DNA of 5,254 bases. Source: an uncultured Ruminococcus sp. Lineage in GTDB: Bacteria > Bacillota > Clostridia > Oscillospirales > Ruminococcaceae. The stretch covers positions 1 through 5,254 of the forward strand of contig CAMBJF010000174.1 in assembly GCA_945867875.1 (NCBI GenBank), written 5' to 3'. Positions 5,210 to 5,254 of this stretch are shown here, in pieces. Positions within the stretch are counted from its first letter, which is position 1; each line of letters opens with the position of its first letter. The notes below the pieces were generated by a model, which was given only the letters and a program-made list of their open reading frames with translations, searched no databases and was not told where the DNA came from. Made by a program: the position numbers and the translations under genes.

Positions 5210-5254
5210 CTGTCTCTTATACACATCTGACGCTGCCGACGATATGCAGTGTGT
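5210..5254. other. Illumina Nextera adapter with i5 index (sequencing artefact)
   Basis: 5210-5228 is the 19-bp Tn5 mosaic end CTGTCTCTTATACACATCT. 5229-5242 (GACGCTGCCGACGA) completes the reverse complement of the Nextera read-1 transposase adapter. 5243-5250, TATGCAGT, is the reverse complement of the standard i5 index ACTGCATA (N506/S506). 5251-5254, GTGT, starts the outer P5-side sequence. All parts are in the order expected for read-through past a short insert. The true contig ends at about 5209. Confidence 0.98.

Noticed and set aside
5210..5228. Tn5/IS50-like mosaic end as evidence of a transposon insertion
   Set aside because: The following bases are the Nextera adapter tail and a known i5 index, so this is library-preparation DNA and not a mobile element.

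Overview
The window looks like a metagenomic or draft-genome contig from a Gram-positive, mid-GC member of the Clostridia, most likely Ruminococcus/Oscillospiraceae-like. The basis is a clostridial-style prephenate dehydratase core, type IV pilus genes with a DUF4860-like small membrane protein, a 'choice-of-anchor A' surface protein, strong AGGAGG-type ribosome binding sites and a sigma-A-like promoter. The taxonomic call is inference from protein character. All five genes lie on the minus strand, so the biological order runs from high to low coordinates.

Layout, in transcription order: (1) 5210-5254 is not biological. It is the Illumina Nextera (Tn5) read-1 adapter with an i5 index and the start of the outer primer, left at the contig end. 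(2) 4276-5209 is the 3' part of a bifunctional chorismate mutase/prephenate dehydratase gene (pheA), which lost its 5' end at the adapter. (3) 33 bp later begins a tightly packed four-gene pilus module. It holds three small proteins with one N-terminal membrane segment each (165, 171 and 161 aa, joined by two 4-bp stop/start overlaps, the middle one starting with TTG), then a PilT-type retraction ATPase (357 aa). An AT-rich hairpin follows the PilT stop. (4) 1452-1661 is a 210-bp intergenic region with a near-consensus extended -10 promoter overlapped by a perfect inverted repeat. (5) 1-1451 is a large secreted adhesin-like gene, still open at the window edge. It has a signal peptide, an acidic 16-residue repeat region, a choice-of-anchor A domain and a Pro-Asp-Gln hexapeptide repeat stalk.

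Working together: the small membrane proteins probably act as minor pilins or accessory subunits of a type IV pilus-like machine powered in retraction by PilT. The separately promoted adhesin is a second surface-attachment factor. No extension ATPase (PilB), platform protein (PilC), major pilin or prepilin peptidase is in the window. pheA is housekeeping phenylalanine biosynthesis; its ACT domain has lost the usual ESRP effector motif. The most solid 'odd' results are the adapter (which creates a false MCIRDR protein start), the long adhesin reading frame running off the edge, and the structured promoter in front of it. I see no convincing wholly new system.
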